Assembly: GCF_014641495.1 (NCBI RefSeq)
Contig: NZ_BMHV01000002.1
Coordinates: 62,001-126,000 of the forward strand
Length of the DNA stretch: 64,000 nt
Direction: 5' to 3'
DNA from: Terasakiella brassicae
GTDB taxonomy: Bacteria > Pseudomonadota > Alphaproteobacteria > Rhodospirillales > Terasakiellaceae
In this document: piece by piece, positions 53,967 through 63,352 of the stretch
Numbering within the stretch: the first letter of the stretch is position 1
Layout: each line of letters starts with the position of its first letter
Program-made: the position numbers and the translations under genes
Notes under the pieces: generated by a model
The model's input: only the letters and a program-made list of their open reading frames with translations
What the model was told of the DNA's origin: nothing
The model's database searches: none

Positions 53967-55166
53967 ATGGTGAATTCTTCTTTATCCCTGCTGAGCGACT
54001 ATCCATTCCAGCGCTTGCGCGATCTGTTGGATCATCACGACACACCGGCCGATCTTGCCCCCCTCACCATGTCGATCGGGGAACCGCAACACCAACCGCC
54101 GGCCTTGTTGCAAGATGCTGTAAACGCACACGCGCATCTCTGGAATAAATATCCCCCTATTGCGGGGACACCGGAACTCAATCAGGCCATCGTGGGTTTT
54201 TTAAACCGTCGATATAATCTGAAAGACGATTTCCTCAATCTTGAAAACGTATTGCCCGTCTGCGGCACACGCGAAGCCTTGTTCATGGTTGGCAATCTGA
54301 TGATTGAACGCGCCGCCAAGGGGGAAGAAAAGCCCCTCGTACTGGTTCCCAATCCGTTCTATCAGGTCTATGTCGGGGCGGCCGTGATGAACGAAGCCAC
54401 CCCCGTCTATCTCCCTGCCGGGCCGGAAAATGGGTTTATGCCCGATCTGGATGCGGTTTCGGATGAAACATGGGCCAAAACCACTTTGCTGTTCCTCTGT
54501 TCACCAGGTAACCCGCAAGGCATGGTCGCTGATATCGATTATCTGCGTCACGCCCTGAGCTTGGCGCGCAAACATGATTTCACGCTGTTGATGGATGAAT
54601 GTTACGCCGAACTTTATGATGGAGAAAAACCGCGCGGGGCCTTGGAAGTGGCACAGGAAACTGGATCCCTTAAGAACTTGCTGGTTTTTCATTCCCTTTC
54701 TAAACGATCCAGCGCAGCCGGTCTCAGGTCCGGTTTTGTTGCAGGGGATCCGGCCTTGATCAAGGCCTTCATTGGCTTGCGCAATTATGGCGGGGCTTCT
54801 CTGCCTCTGCCCTTGCAAGCCGCCAGTACCGCCTTGTGGAACGATGATGACCACGTTGTTGAAAATCGCCGCCTTTATAAAATGAAAATCGATGCTGCCG
54901 AACACCATCTGGGAAACCGTCTGGGTTTTTATCGTCCCGCAGGCGGGTTTTTCTTATGGCTGGATGTCCGCGAACGTTGGGCCAATGGCGAAGACGCCGC
55001 GCTTGAAATCTGGCAAAAATGCGCGGTTCGTATCCTGCCCGGTGAATATCTCGCCAAAACAGATGACAGCGGTGAAAATCCCGGTACAGCCTATATCCGC
55101 GTGGCTCTTGTACATGAACAAGACATTGTGGACGAAGCTTTCAAACGCATTGCCGCTATTCTCTAA
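53967..55166 (+). CDS. dapC: Class I aminotransferase, DapC-like
   Basis: A 399-residue PLP aminotransferase of fold type I. The PLP lysine is in FHSLSKRSSAAGLRSGF, an arrangement characteristic of DapC-like N-succinyldiaminopimelate aminotransferases of lysine and peptidoglycan synthesis; other PLP contacts are in SPGNPQGM and MDECYAELYD. The DapC reaction is likely but related enzymes act on other amino acids. No other dap gene is in the window. AAAGG precedes the ATG. Confidence 0.8.
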   Translation: MVNSSLSLLSDYPFQRLRDLLDHHDTPADLAPLTMSIGEPQHQPPALLQDAVNAHAHLWNKYPPIAGTPELNQAIVGFLNRRYNLKDDFLNLENVLPVCGTREALFMVGNLMIERAAKGEEKPLVLVPNPFYQVYVGAAVMNEATPVYLPAGPENGFMPDLDAVSDETWAKTTLLFLCSPGNPQGMVADIDYLRHALSLARKHDFTLLMDECYAELYDGEKPRGALEVAQETGSLKNLLVFHSLSKRSSAAGLRSGFVAGDPALIKAFIGLRNYGGASLPLPLQAASTALWNDDDHVVENRRLYKMKIDAAEHHLGNRLGFYRPAGGFFLWLDVRERWANGEDAALEIWQKCAVRILPGEYLAKTDDSGENPGTAYIRVALVHEQDIVDEAFKRIAAIL

Positions 55167-55262
55167 TCTAAGCAGTAACCACAGTTGCTTTTTATCCGCT
55201 CAGCTCATAGCGTAAGGGGCCTGAGCACAGTCTTTTTTCTATTTATAATCCGTAGGCCCATC

Positions 55263-56150
55263 GTGTTGAGAACCCTGACCCATCCCTACATTTTACTGAG
55301 CCTCGCCGTCCTGTTCTGGGCGGGCAATTCAGTTGTCGGGCGGGCTTATGCAACCGATCTGCCGCCTGTTGCGATGGTCTTTTGGCGTTGGGTCATTGCG
55401 GCCCTTGTTCTTCTGCCGATCTGCCTGAAACATTTTTTGCGCGATTTCCATATTATTCGGGCTAATCTGCCTTATATCGCCGTTCAGGGACTTCTGAGTA
55501 TTTCGGCTTTCAACACGTTGCTATACTGGGGTTTGCATTACACCACGGTGGTCAATACCTCGCTTATTCAGGCTGGAATGCCAGTGGCAACCCTGTTCTT
55601 TTCCATCCTGATTTTGAAAAAAGGCATCAGCAAGCTTGCCGGTATCGGTATTGCCCTGTCTATGATCGGGGTAAGCTGGGTCATTACACAAGGTGACCTT
55701 GCCACCTTGGCCCAATTGGAATTGAACCCCGGTGATTTGTTAATCCTCATCGCGGTTTTTGTCTGGTCAATCTATTCGGTTTTATTGGCCAAGGCACCAA
55801 CCGGCCTTTCCCGCCTTGCCTTTACATTGGCGATGGTCTTGTGCGGTGTCATCGTCCTTTTGCCCGCCTATGGCTGGGAACTGTCCACAGGGGCCACGTT
55901 TGAGCTCAACCAACATACCCTCATCGCCTTTGCCTATATCGGTCTTTTCCCGTCCGTTCTCTCTTTTTTGTGCTGGAACCGGGGGGTTGAACTGGTCGGG
56001 GCCAACACGGCCGGTGTTTTCCTCTACCTCATGCCCATATTCGGGGCAATATTGGGCATGATCCTTTTAGGCGAAGGGCTACAAAACTTCCATTTTGTCG
56101 GCATTGCCCTGATTGTCTGCGGGATCTGGCTATCCACACGCCAAAAATAA
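55263..56150 (+). CDS. EamA/DMT family transporter
   Basis: A 295-residue protein with ten predicted membrane helices in two EamA repeats (LFWAGNSVVGRAYATDLPPV; CWNRGVELVGANTAGVFLYLMP; GEGLQNFHFVGIALIVCGIWL). It is the third EamA-type carrier in this window and, like the others, of unknown substrate. GTG at 55263 gives the normal length; the frame stays open 26 codons further upstream. It lies 96 bases after dapC. Confidence 0.88.
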   Translation: MLRTLTHPYILLSLAVLFWAGNSVVGRAYATDLPPVAMVFWRWVIAALVLLPICLKHFLRDFHIIRANLPYIAVQGLLSISAFNTLLYWGLHYTTVVNTSLIQAGMPVATLFFSILILKKGISKLAGIGIALSMIGVSWVITQGDLATLAQLELNPGDLLILIAVFVWSIYSVLLAKAPTGLSRLAFTLAMVLCGVIVLLPAYGWELSTGATFELNQHTLIAFAYIGLFPSVLSFLCWNRGVELVGANTAGVFLYLMPIFGAILGMILLGEGLQNFHFVGIALIVCGIWLSTRQK

Positions 56151-56215
56151 CTCGACTTATTCACAATTTGCTAATATAAAGACTCTTTACAGACTGGCAA
56201 AATTTGGAGGGGCGT

Positions 56216-56341
56216 ATGATCTGGAATCCACGCGATATCTTTGCCAAACTCTTAAGCGATGGCAATTTGCCTTTTTATGTCTTTGGCATGATTTTCCTGA
56301 TTTTATTCATGGTTTTCGGACGCAGTCTTATTTTTGGCTGA
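56216..56341 (+). CDS. 41-residue membrane peptide
   Basis: A short gene starting MIWNPRDIFAKLLSDGN, with one hydrophobic helix (about residues 18-35) and the end GRSLIFG. A strong GGAGGGG Shine-Dalgarno lies 3-5 bases before the ATG, and a perfect terminator follows 13 bases after the stop. That combination supports a real small inner-membrane protein. A weak promoter (TCGACT, 16 bases, TATAAA) lies at 56153-56180. I know no homologue. Confidence 0.7.
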   Translation: MIWNPRDIFAKLLSDGNLPFYVFGMIFLILFMVFGRSLIFG

Positions 56342-56353
56342 GTTTTCAAACAC

Positions 56354-56388
56354 AAAAAAGGCGGGAAACATATTTTCCCGCCTTTTTG
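56354..56388. terminator. Bidirectional terminator between small peptide gene and trpS
   Basis: AAAAAGGCGGGAAA pairs with TTTCCCGCCTTTTT around a short loop; A-run and T-run allow termination in both directions. Confidence 0.93.
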
Positions 56389-56407
56389 TTAAATGAATTT
56401 TCATCAA

Positions 56408-57406
56408 TTACGGCTGTAGAAAACCGACAACCTCTTTGACTTCTTTCAACACCGGTTCGGCCAAGGCACGTGCGCGTTCTGAGCCGTCATGCAGAATGGC
56501 ATCTACCTGTGCCGGGTCATCCATATAACGCTGCATTTCCTGACTGATCGGGGACAGTTTATCCACGGCAACCTCGGTCAATGCCTTTTTGAAATCAGCA
56601 AAAGACTGACCACCATATTGGGCACAAACATCTTTGAGTTCCAGATCACTCAGGGCCGCATAGATGTTCATCAGATTTTTCGCTTCTGCGCGATCTTCGC
56701 ACGCCTCAACCGTTTCCGGTACCGGCTGCGGATCGGTTTTGGCTTTGCGGATTTTCAAGGCGATTGTATCGGCATCATCCGTCATGCCAATGCGTGAATA
56801 TTCCGACGGATCGGATTTCGACATTTTCTTTGTGCCGTCACGCAAGGACATCACCCGTGTCGCTGTCCCGAAAATCATCGGATCAGGCAGCGGGAAAACC
56901 TCTTTGCCAAAATCATTATTGAATTTTTGCGCAATATCACGGGCCAGCTCAAGATGCTGTTTCTGATCATCACCCACCGGCACATGCGTTGCCTTATAAA
57001 GCAAAATATCAGCGGCCATCAGGTTCGGATAGACATACAAACCGCAGGAGGCATTTTCCTTATGCTTGCCTGCTTTTTCCTTAAACTGCGTCATACGGTT
57101 TAGCCATCCAAGACGCGCAACGCAATTGAAGATCCAGCCCAGTTCCGCATGCCCGGAAACAGACGACTGGTTGAAAATAATATTGCGTTTAGGATCAACA
57201 CCGGATGCCAGCATCCCGGCGGCAACTTCGCGCGTTGCACGGCGCAGGCTTTCCGGGTCTTGCCAGACAGTTATGGCATGCATATCCACAACACAGAAAA
57301 TGCATTCATAATCGTTTTGCAATTTCACCCAGTTGCGAATGGCCCCAAGATAGTTGCCAAGTGTCAGGTTACCGGAAGGCTGAACGCCTGAAAAAATGCG
57401 ATCCAT
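56408..57406 (-). CDS. trpS: Tryptophanyl-tRNA synthetase
   Basis: A 332-residue class I synthetase that charges tRNA-Trp. The HIGH-type motif is [10 protein letters not shown] (the usual form in bacterial TrpRS) and the KMSKS loop is [14 protein letters not shown]. The tryptophan pocket segment includes [15 protein letters not shown]. Length is normal. It lies two genes downstream of murJ, as in other alphaproteobacteria, but with a chemoreceptor gene in between. Confidence 0.98.
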   Translation of the reverse strand: MDRIFSGVQPSGNLTLGNYLGAIRNWVKLQNDYECIFCVVDMHAITVWQDPESLRRATREVAAGMLASGVDPKRNIIFNQSSVSGHAELGWIFNCVARLGWLNRMTQFKEKAGKHKENASCGLYVYPNLMAADILLYKATHVPVGDDQKQHLELARDIAQKFNNDFGKEVFPLPDPMIFGTATRVMSLRDGTKKMSKSDPSEYSRIGMTDDADTIALKIRKAKTDPQPVPETVEACEDRAEAKNLMNIYAALSDLELKDVCAQYGGQSFADFKKALTEVAVDKLSPISQEMQRYMDDPAQVDAILHDGSERARALAEPVLKEVKEVVGFLQP

Positions 57407-57515
57407 TGGATGTGTCCCGCTTTCAAAAAAGTTTACAATGGGACGCTGTGGAGACGCCCCTGCTCAAAGAAGCAATTGTTATGCAATGCACGATGAACAG
57501 GGTCAAGATAAAGCG

Positions 57516-59915
57516 TTATTCCGCCGCATTTTGATAATCGGAAAAGGCAATAACATCGGAGCCACCCAGAATTTCGCTACGCAAATGATCCGCCCACATA
57601 TTCATAACATAGCTCACGACATCTGCGCGTTCTTCCATATCCCCAACGAAACGAATGCGGGTTTTTGGCGATTGTGCCCCGCGCTTGCTGAGGATTTCGA
57701 CCGTATATGTCCCGTCAATGCCGTCAATGCTGGCTTCATACTCTTCTGCAATGCGCACATCCAAGGCCGGAACCAGGGCAAAGCCGTTGTTGGAAATATC
57801 ATGCAATTTAGAACGCAAAACCCCGCCCGGGCCTTTCAAGGTCACATTGATATTTTTCTTCATCACAAAAGCCTTGTCACTATCGTTCAAGGCATTCGAT
57901 GCGGTACGGATTGCCGTATTCAAGGACATTTGCAGGCTTTCCACCATAGAAGACACATTTCTGGAGACCAAACCGAGGTTATCGCTTAACGCACGCACAT
58001 CCTGCATTTCAGAAGAAGCGTTGTTTACTTGATGATTCAAACGTTCTGAAACCTTGAATGATTCCTGTATGCTGGTGGTGATTTGACGGGTCGCTGCACT
58101 TTGACCGTCCACACTGTGTGAAACCTCGCTGGAGATATTGGCCATATCATTGATAATGCCGTTAATCTCCTCAATCGATTTCACGCAATCACGGGTCACA
58201 TTGCGTACACCGTTAATTTGCGTGGCAATTTGTGCCGTTGCCTTGGATGTTTGCGTTGCCAGTTGTTTCACTTCGGACGCCACAACGGCAAATCCTTTCC
58301 CGGCAATGCCAGCCCGTTCCGCCTCAATTGTCGCGTTTAAGGCCAGCATATTGGTTTGGGCGGCAATATCACTGATAATGGCAACCACGCTGCCGATATC
58401 ATCGGTTGCCTTGCTCAAAACCTGTACAAAACGAGTGGAATTTTGTGCCTGTGTCATGGCGGTATCGGCAATATCGCGCTGTCGGCCCACTTTGGAAGAA
58501 ATATCTTCAATACTCAGGGCCAGATTATCCGCCGCCTGTGCCACCTGTTGTGCCAAACTGTGTGCTTCCTGGGCCTCACGGGCCATGTCACCGGCCTGGG
58601 CTGACACCCGTTCAGCAGAACCCGACATCGTCCCGACCGCACGTGATAATTCCTTGGTATGATTGGCGACTTTTTCCAACACCACGCCAGTTTCCGATTC
58701 AATGGTATCGGCCATTGCAAACAGGGACGCACTGCGTTTTTCTTCTTCCTTCTTCTGATCTTCCAGACGTTGCTGGGTCAGATTTTCCACATCCAGTGCG
58801 TTTTGGCGGAAAATAACAACAGCTTTTGCCATCGTGCCAACCTCGTCCCGGCGTTGGCGGTCCACCACTTCAATCTCGGTATTGCCTTCGCCTAAAAGGC
58901 GCATATCCTGCGTCACCCGATGCAACGGTCCCAGAATGCTGCGCGATATCACAATCCCCAGTAAAACAGCAATGAGCGCAACAACACTCATTGTAAGGAC
59001 ATAACTGGTAATTGTGCTGGCAGAAGCCTCACTGACCGCAGATGTCGTCTGATTCTGTTCTTCAATGGCTGTGCGACGGATACTGTCGGCCATTGCCATT
59101 GTTTTTTCAATTTCACTACGATAGGCATTAAAAGAATTGATCAAACCCAGATTAGATCCCTGAAACTGTATATATCCCTGTTTCAACAGATCATTATCCC
59201 GACCTAAAAATTTCAAAGGCTTCAAATCCCGGCGCGACAGACCCTTCATTTCCGTTTTGGTTTCGCCTAGGGCATTATCCAGAGCGGTCGTTGCATTCCG
59301 GGCATTTTGTAAGGTCTTATCTGATGGTTTAATGGCATAGGTCATGGTTTCCACCAAAGCTTTTGCCGATGTCGTCATAATTTTATGCGCCATTAAAGAA
59401 AGGCCGGCATATTCCGGCTTTTCCAATGCAATCGTATCCAGTTTTTCCGACAGTTCGGGGGCCGATAGCGTCAGCTTATTCGCCCCCATCAAAATCATAT
59501 CAGCCGAAGCCCCGATATTTTCAATCCGCAATAACAAAGAGCCAAGCGTTTCTTTATAGGCTTTGGAATATTGTGCCACTTTGTCGGAATCCGCCTGCTG
59601 GCCCTTTTCTGCCAAGTGACGAATAAAACGTTCTTCCGTTGCCTTGGTTGTCTCCAGCCGGCGATCTACAGTCGCACGATCCTGTGGCTTCTGTGACTGG
59701 GCATAAAGCAGAATCGCATCGGAAAGTTCCTGAAGACGCAATGCATATTCATTGGCCTCCCCGACAAGGGTAATCTTCTCGCCAATTGTTTCTGTCGATC
59801 CTGCCATTTCATCAAATTGAAAGGTTGCAAACGCCCCCAACCCCAGAAGCGCCATAATTAAAAAACCAAACCCGACATAGATACGATGGGCAATTGAAAT
59901 ACGATCAGAACTCAT
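57516..59915 (-). CDS. Methyl-accepting chemotaxis protein with C-terminal PilZ-like domain
   Basis: A 799-residue receptor. Two membrane helices (about residues 11-33 and 300-322) bracket a helical periplasmic sensor; a HAMP domain follows, then the signalling coiled coil with the tip [20 protein letters not shown] and [15 protein letters not shown]. Residues about 680-780 look like PilZ, with the DISNNG motif at 706-711, but the upstream RxxxR that grips cyclic-di-GMP is not evident. This may link chemotaxis to cyclic-di-GMP, or be a non-binding PilZ. GAAGG lies 7 bases before the ATG. Confidence 0.9.
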   Translation of the reverse strand: MSSDRISIAHRIYVGFGFLIMALLGLGAFATFQFDEMAGSTETIGEKITLVGEANEYALRLQELSDAILLYAQSQKPQDRATVDRRLETTKATEERFIRHLAEKGQQADSDKVAQYSKAYKETLGSLLLRIENIGASADMILMGANKLTLSAPELSEKLDTIALEKPEYAGLSLMAHKIMTTSAKALVETMTYAIKPSDKTLQNARNATTALDNALGETKTEMKGLSRRDLKPLKFLGRDNDLLKQGYIQFQGSNLGLINSFNAYRSEIEKTMAMADSIRRTAIEEQNQTTSAVSEASASTITSYVLTMSVVALIAVLLGIVISRSILGPLHRVTQDMRLLGEGNTEIEVVDRQRRDEVGTMAKAVVIFRQNALDVENLTQQRLEDQKKEEEKRSASLFAMADTIESETGVVLEKVANHTKELSRAVGTMSGSAERVSAQAGDMAREAQEAHSLAQQVAQAADNLALSIEDISSKVGRQRDIADTAMTQAQNSTRFVQVLSKATDDIGSVVAIISDIAAQTNMLALNATIEAERAGIAGKGFAVVASEVKQLATQTSKATAQIATQINGVRNVTRDCVKSIEEINGIINDMANISSEVSHSVDGQSAATRQITTSIQESFKVSERLNHQVNNASSEMQDVRALSDNLGLVSRNVSSMVESLQMSLNTAIRTASNALNDSDKAFVMKKNINVTLKGPGGVLRSKLHDISNNGFALVPALDVRIAEEYEASIDGIDGTYTVEILSKRGAQSPKTRIRFVGDMEERADVVSYVMNMWADHLRSEILGGSDVIAFSDYQNAAE

Positions 59916-60092
59916 TCTATTCACCTTCAGCAGAGACTCGCCTTGTAACGACGGTTGCCCTACCTGATGGTCTCAGAGGATTCTTTTGTCAATTCAATAA
60001 GATAACTGAAAAAATAAGTTCATAAATGTGCAAAATAATTGCAATAAATACAATGATATGCAACCTGCAGCTATAGGGTTTGAACTATTGGC

Positions 60093-61640
60093 CTATTGTC
60101 TGCGCATCATGGATTTTACCTCGCTCCATCGTGCCGCACCGAATAAAAAGACACTGGCAAAATAAGACAGCAAACCAACCCCGACCAAAGCACATAAAGA
60201 CAGGATTCGCAGGAGTTGCGATCCCACCAATTCAGCCTGTAACAACAGGGTCAATCCATACAAAGCCGCTGCCATGACCAGACAGGCGCCAACAATACGC
60301 CCTGCCCGGTTCTTCAGTCGGCTATCCAAGGTCAAATAACCGTTTTTGCGTAAAAAAATTGCCAATAATAACGTGTTGACCCATGCGGAAATCACCGTTG
60401 CCATCGCCAGACCGACATGCAAAAACGGTCCCATCAAAAGCAGGTTAAAGGCAATATTCACCACCATACACACCGCCGCAATTTTCACCGGGGTTTTCGT
60501 ATTGCCCCGGGCAAAAAAGCCCGGTGTCAGTGCCTTGTTCAACACATAGGCAGGCAAACCCAAGGCATAGACAAACAGGGCCGCTGCGGTAGCTTGCGTG
60601 TCACTGGCGACAAATTCCTTGCGTTCAAACAGGATAGAAACAATCGGGTCCGCAATCACCATATAGGCCACAGCCGCCGGCAAGGTCAGCAGCAGGGAAA
60701 ATTCCAAGGCCCGGTTCAGACTGTTCATCGCGCCGGTTTCATCACCGCCGCGTAACTGACGCGACATCATCGGTAAAAGGGCTGTGCCCACCGCGACCCC
60801 GACCACCCCCAACGGCAATTGATTGATCCGATCTGCGTAAAATAAAAAAGAAATGGATCCCGTTGGCAACAAGGTCGCAATGATCATATCGACCAGCATA
60901 TTGATCTGATAAATCCCCGCACCGACAGCCCCCGGAATAATGCGCATCACCATTGTTTTCACATCCGCATTCCAGCGTGGCCAGCCCAGTTTTAGGCCCA
61001 TTTTATTTTTTACAGCGTTCCAGAACATCCAGATAAACTGAATAATTCCGGCCCCGAACAACCCCCAGGCCAAGGCATGACCTGGTGTTTCCAGATAAGG
61101 GGTCAGGCCCAAAATGGCCCCGATCAGGCAAATGTTTAACAAAACGGGCGTGGCGGCAGCGGCAGCGAATTTATTAAGTGAATTCAGCACCCCGGCCATC
61201 AAGGAAACCAATGAGATAAATAATAAATAAGGAAAGGTGATTCTGGTCAGGTGAACCGCCAAATCAAATTTTGCCGGGTCATTCATAAAACCGGGGGCAA
61301 ACAGACGCATCGCCCACGGCATGGAAAGTTCCATCACAATCAATAAGGCCAGCAAAACCCAAAAGAGAAAGGCAAAGGCCTGTTCGCCAAACGCCTTGGC
61401 AACCTTCGCACCATTTTCTTCTTCCAGTTTTCCGGCAAATAACGGCACAAAAGCCGCATTGAACGCCCCTTCGGCAAACAGGCGGCGAAAAACGTTGGGA
61501 AATTTAAACGCGATAAAAAACGCATCCGCAACCGGACCAGCCCCCAAGATGGCCGCAACCAGAATATCGCGGACAAAACCGAGAATACGGCTCAACATCG
61601 TAAAGCCGCCGACCGTCGCTATGGATCGCATCAATGCCAT
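60093..61640 (-). CDS. murJ: Lipid II flippase MurJ
   Basis: A 515-residue MATE-like membrane protein with about fourteen helices. It flips lipid II across the inner membrane for peptidoglycan synthesis. Family landmarks are visible: the start TVGGFTMLSRILGFVRDILVA, FKFPNVFRRLFAEGAFNAAFVP and the loop MSRQLRGGDE. CGGGA precedes the ATG. Neighbours trpS (downstream) and panD (divergent) are on either side of 160-177-base gaps. Confidence 0.97.
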   Translation of the reverse strand: MALMRSIATVGGFTMLSRILGFVRDILVAAILGAGPVADAFFIAFKFPNVFRRLFAEGAFNAAFVPLFAGKLEEENGAKVAKAFGEQAFAFLFWVLLALLIVMELSMPWAMRLFAPGFMNDPAKFDLAVHLTRITFPYLLFISLVSLMAGVLNSLNKFAAAAATPVLLNICLIGAILGLTPYLETPGHALAWGLFGAGIIQFIWMFWNAVKNKMGLKLGWPRWNADVKTMVMRIIPGAVGAGIYQINMLVDMIIATLLPTGSISFLFYADRINQLPLGVVGVAVGTALLPMMSRQLRGGDETGAMNSLNRALEFSLLLTLPAAVAYMVIADPIVSILFERKEFVASDTQATAAALFVYALGLPAYVLNKALTPGFFARGNTKTPVKIAAVCMVVNIAFNLLLMGPFLHVGLAMATVISAWVNTLLLAIFLRKNGYLTLDSRLKNRAGRIVGACLVMAAALYGLTLLLQAELVGSQLLRILSLCALVGVGLLSYFASVFLFGAARWSEVKSMMRRQ

Positions 61641-61800
61641 AAAATATCCCGCTCTATAAATTTATCCGCTTATATGGGTAGCGTCTGGAGAGTTAAAGAA
61701 TATATAACTTCTGCGCTCAATATGCTAAAAAATGCTGGCTCGCAGGCTTAAAATCGTTATAAAGCCTGTACCTTTTTTTAAATGTTTAAGGCTGACGACT

Positions 61801-62340
61801 ATGATGAAAGTTGTACGCGCCAAGTTACATGGCATTCGCGTCACCGGGGCTGACCTGAACTACCACGGTTCCATTACGCTGGACCCGGAACAGTGCGAAC
61901 TGGCTGGTATTTACCCGATGGAATTCGTCGATATCTGGAATAAACAGAGCGGTGCACGCATTTCCACCTATGTCATCTATGGGGAACCGGGATCCAAATG
62001 CTGTATTCTCAATGGCGCGGCAGCGCGCACCTGTCAAAAAGGCGATGAAGTCATCATCTGTTCTGCCGATTACTGCAAACCGACTGACCTGTACGACCTG
62101 CAACCGACAATCCTGACGTATCTGCCCGACAACTCTGTTGACCAGATTTTGAAATATGATGTCTATCGCAGCGAAAAAATGGCCTACGATTTCCGCATTA
62201 TCGATGCCAAAACCAACCAGATCGAAGATTGCCACACCTATCCGAACGTGGACATTAATTCCATTCGCAAGGACCTGAAAAAACGCGGTATGACCCCCAA
62301 TGATATCGACGCCTTCATCGAAAAATATCTCATGCGCTAA
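61801..62340 (+). CDS. panD: Aspartate 1-decarboxylase with C-terminal extension
   Basis: A 179-residue PanD, making beta-alanine for pantothenate and CoA. The self-cleavage site Gly23-Ser24 (NYHGSITLD) generates the pyruvoyl group; other landmarks are [25 protein letters not shown] and [19 protein letters not shown], which align with the E. coli enzyme. The usual protein is about 126 residues; here about 55 extra residues follow, from roughly residue 125 ([18 protein letters not shown] ... RKDLKKRG). The ATG at 61801 has AAGG 9 bases upstream. Confidence 0.92.
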   Translation: MMKVVRAKLHGIRVTGADLNYHGSITLDPEQCELAGIYPMEFVDIWNKQSGARISTYVIYGEPGSKCCILNGAAARTCQKGDEVIICSADYCKPTDLYDLQPTILTYLPDNSVDQILKYDVYRSEKMAYDFRIIDAKTNQIEDCHTYPNVDINSIRKDLKKRGMTPNDIDAFIEKYLMR

Positions 62341-62657
62341 TCTCAAGCGATAGAGAACAACAAACACCTTTAAAAACCGTCATCGCGCACACTGCGGGCC
62401 TTCAATAAATCTTTCAAACATTCATACCGAATATGGTATGAAAGAAAGTAAGAGAGTTTTCAGGTTATTGACAAAGTGCTTTGGATAACTCGCCAAGCAA
62501 AAACCGTCATCCCGCATCAAGTGCAGGATCCATTTAAAATCAATGAGTTAAATATTGCTCATGCGATAAACATGGATCCCCGATCAGGGTCGGGGATGAC
62601 AGTTTAGAGACTTTGTCAGCAGTCTGGTTTTCTCGATGGTTTTTAAAGGATAAAGGC
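62341..62657. repeat. Intergenic region with palindromic repeat element
   Basis: This 317-base gap holds no gene. At 62498-62606 lies an imperfect inverted repeat whose ends read AAACCGTCATCCC and GGGGATGACAGTTT, with GGATCCAT/ATGGATCC inside; this is the form of small dispersed palindromic elements known in alphaproteobacteria. A second, partial copy of the left end (AAAAACCGTCATCGCGCAC) is at 62371-62389. Between them is a hairpin, TTCATACC-gaatat-GGTATGAA at 62421-62442. Confidence 0.65.
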
Positions 62658-63248
62658 GTGCCCCGTCATTCACAGCAAATCAACTTGGCCGCAAAGCTCG
62701 GTTTTTTACTGGGTTGGGGCTTTTTTGCCTTGGCTTTTCTTTTAGCCGCCGCCGAAGCCACGTTGGCCCGTCATAGTCTGTTTACCTCTGCAAACGATTT
62801 GTTGCTCACCCTTGCCCCCGGCAAATGGATTGCCTTCAAACATCATTATGATTCGGCCCTCTTAAAGTTTTTTATTGCCACGGTCCTGCAACTCCCCGGC
62901 TGGTTGCTCGCGGGATTGCCTGCTGGCTTACTGCTCTGGACCTGTCGCCCGCACCGTGAAGATATGGACCCGGATTTATATCACTCCCTCACCACCTTTG
63001 ACCGTCTGGCAAAAATGGCAGAAGAAGACGGCGCACAGGATGATGACCCGACATTTCAGGAATATGATCCCCGCGATTACGACGACGACCTGCAAAAAGA
63101 AGACGTTGCCAACGCGCGTTCCTATATGAAAGACTGGTATCCTGAGAAAGTCGATGAACAAGATATGCCGACCCGGCCCAAAGGCCCACACGAACGCATG
63201 GATAGCGCGCGCGACAACTTAACCATTCCTTTCGACAAGCTGTCCTGA
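62658..63248 (+). CDS. Hypothetical membrane protein with acidic C-terminal tail
   Basis: A 196-residue protein that I do not recognise. Two transmembrane helices (about residues 9-33 and 75-100) are joined by a short loop; the remaining cytoplasmic-looking tail is very acidic (EEDGAQDDDPTFQEYDPRDYDDD) and then basic-acidic mixed. GTG at 62658 is chosen because AAAGGA lies 7 bases upstream; the frame stays open 15 codons further, into the end of the repeat. Function unknown. Confidence 0.6.
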   Translation: MPRHSQQINLAAKLGFLLGWGFFALAFLLAAAEATLARHSLFTSANDLLLTLAPGKWIAFKHHYDSALLKFFIATVLQLPGWLLAGLPAGLLLWTCRPHREDMDPDLYHSLTTFDRLAKMAEEDGAQDDDPTFQEYDPRDYDDDLQKEDVANARSYMKDWYPEKVDEQDMPTRPKGPHERMDSARDNLTIPFDKLS

Positions 63249-63352
63249 CCCATTCTTCTTTCCATAACCCAACACAGAGTTATCAATTGCGAAGCAAGTA
63301 AAGTTTCGCTACCTTGAAAGAAGACCAAATAATAATTGAGTAGACATAAAAA

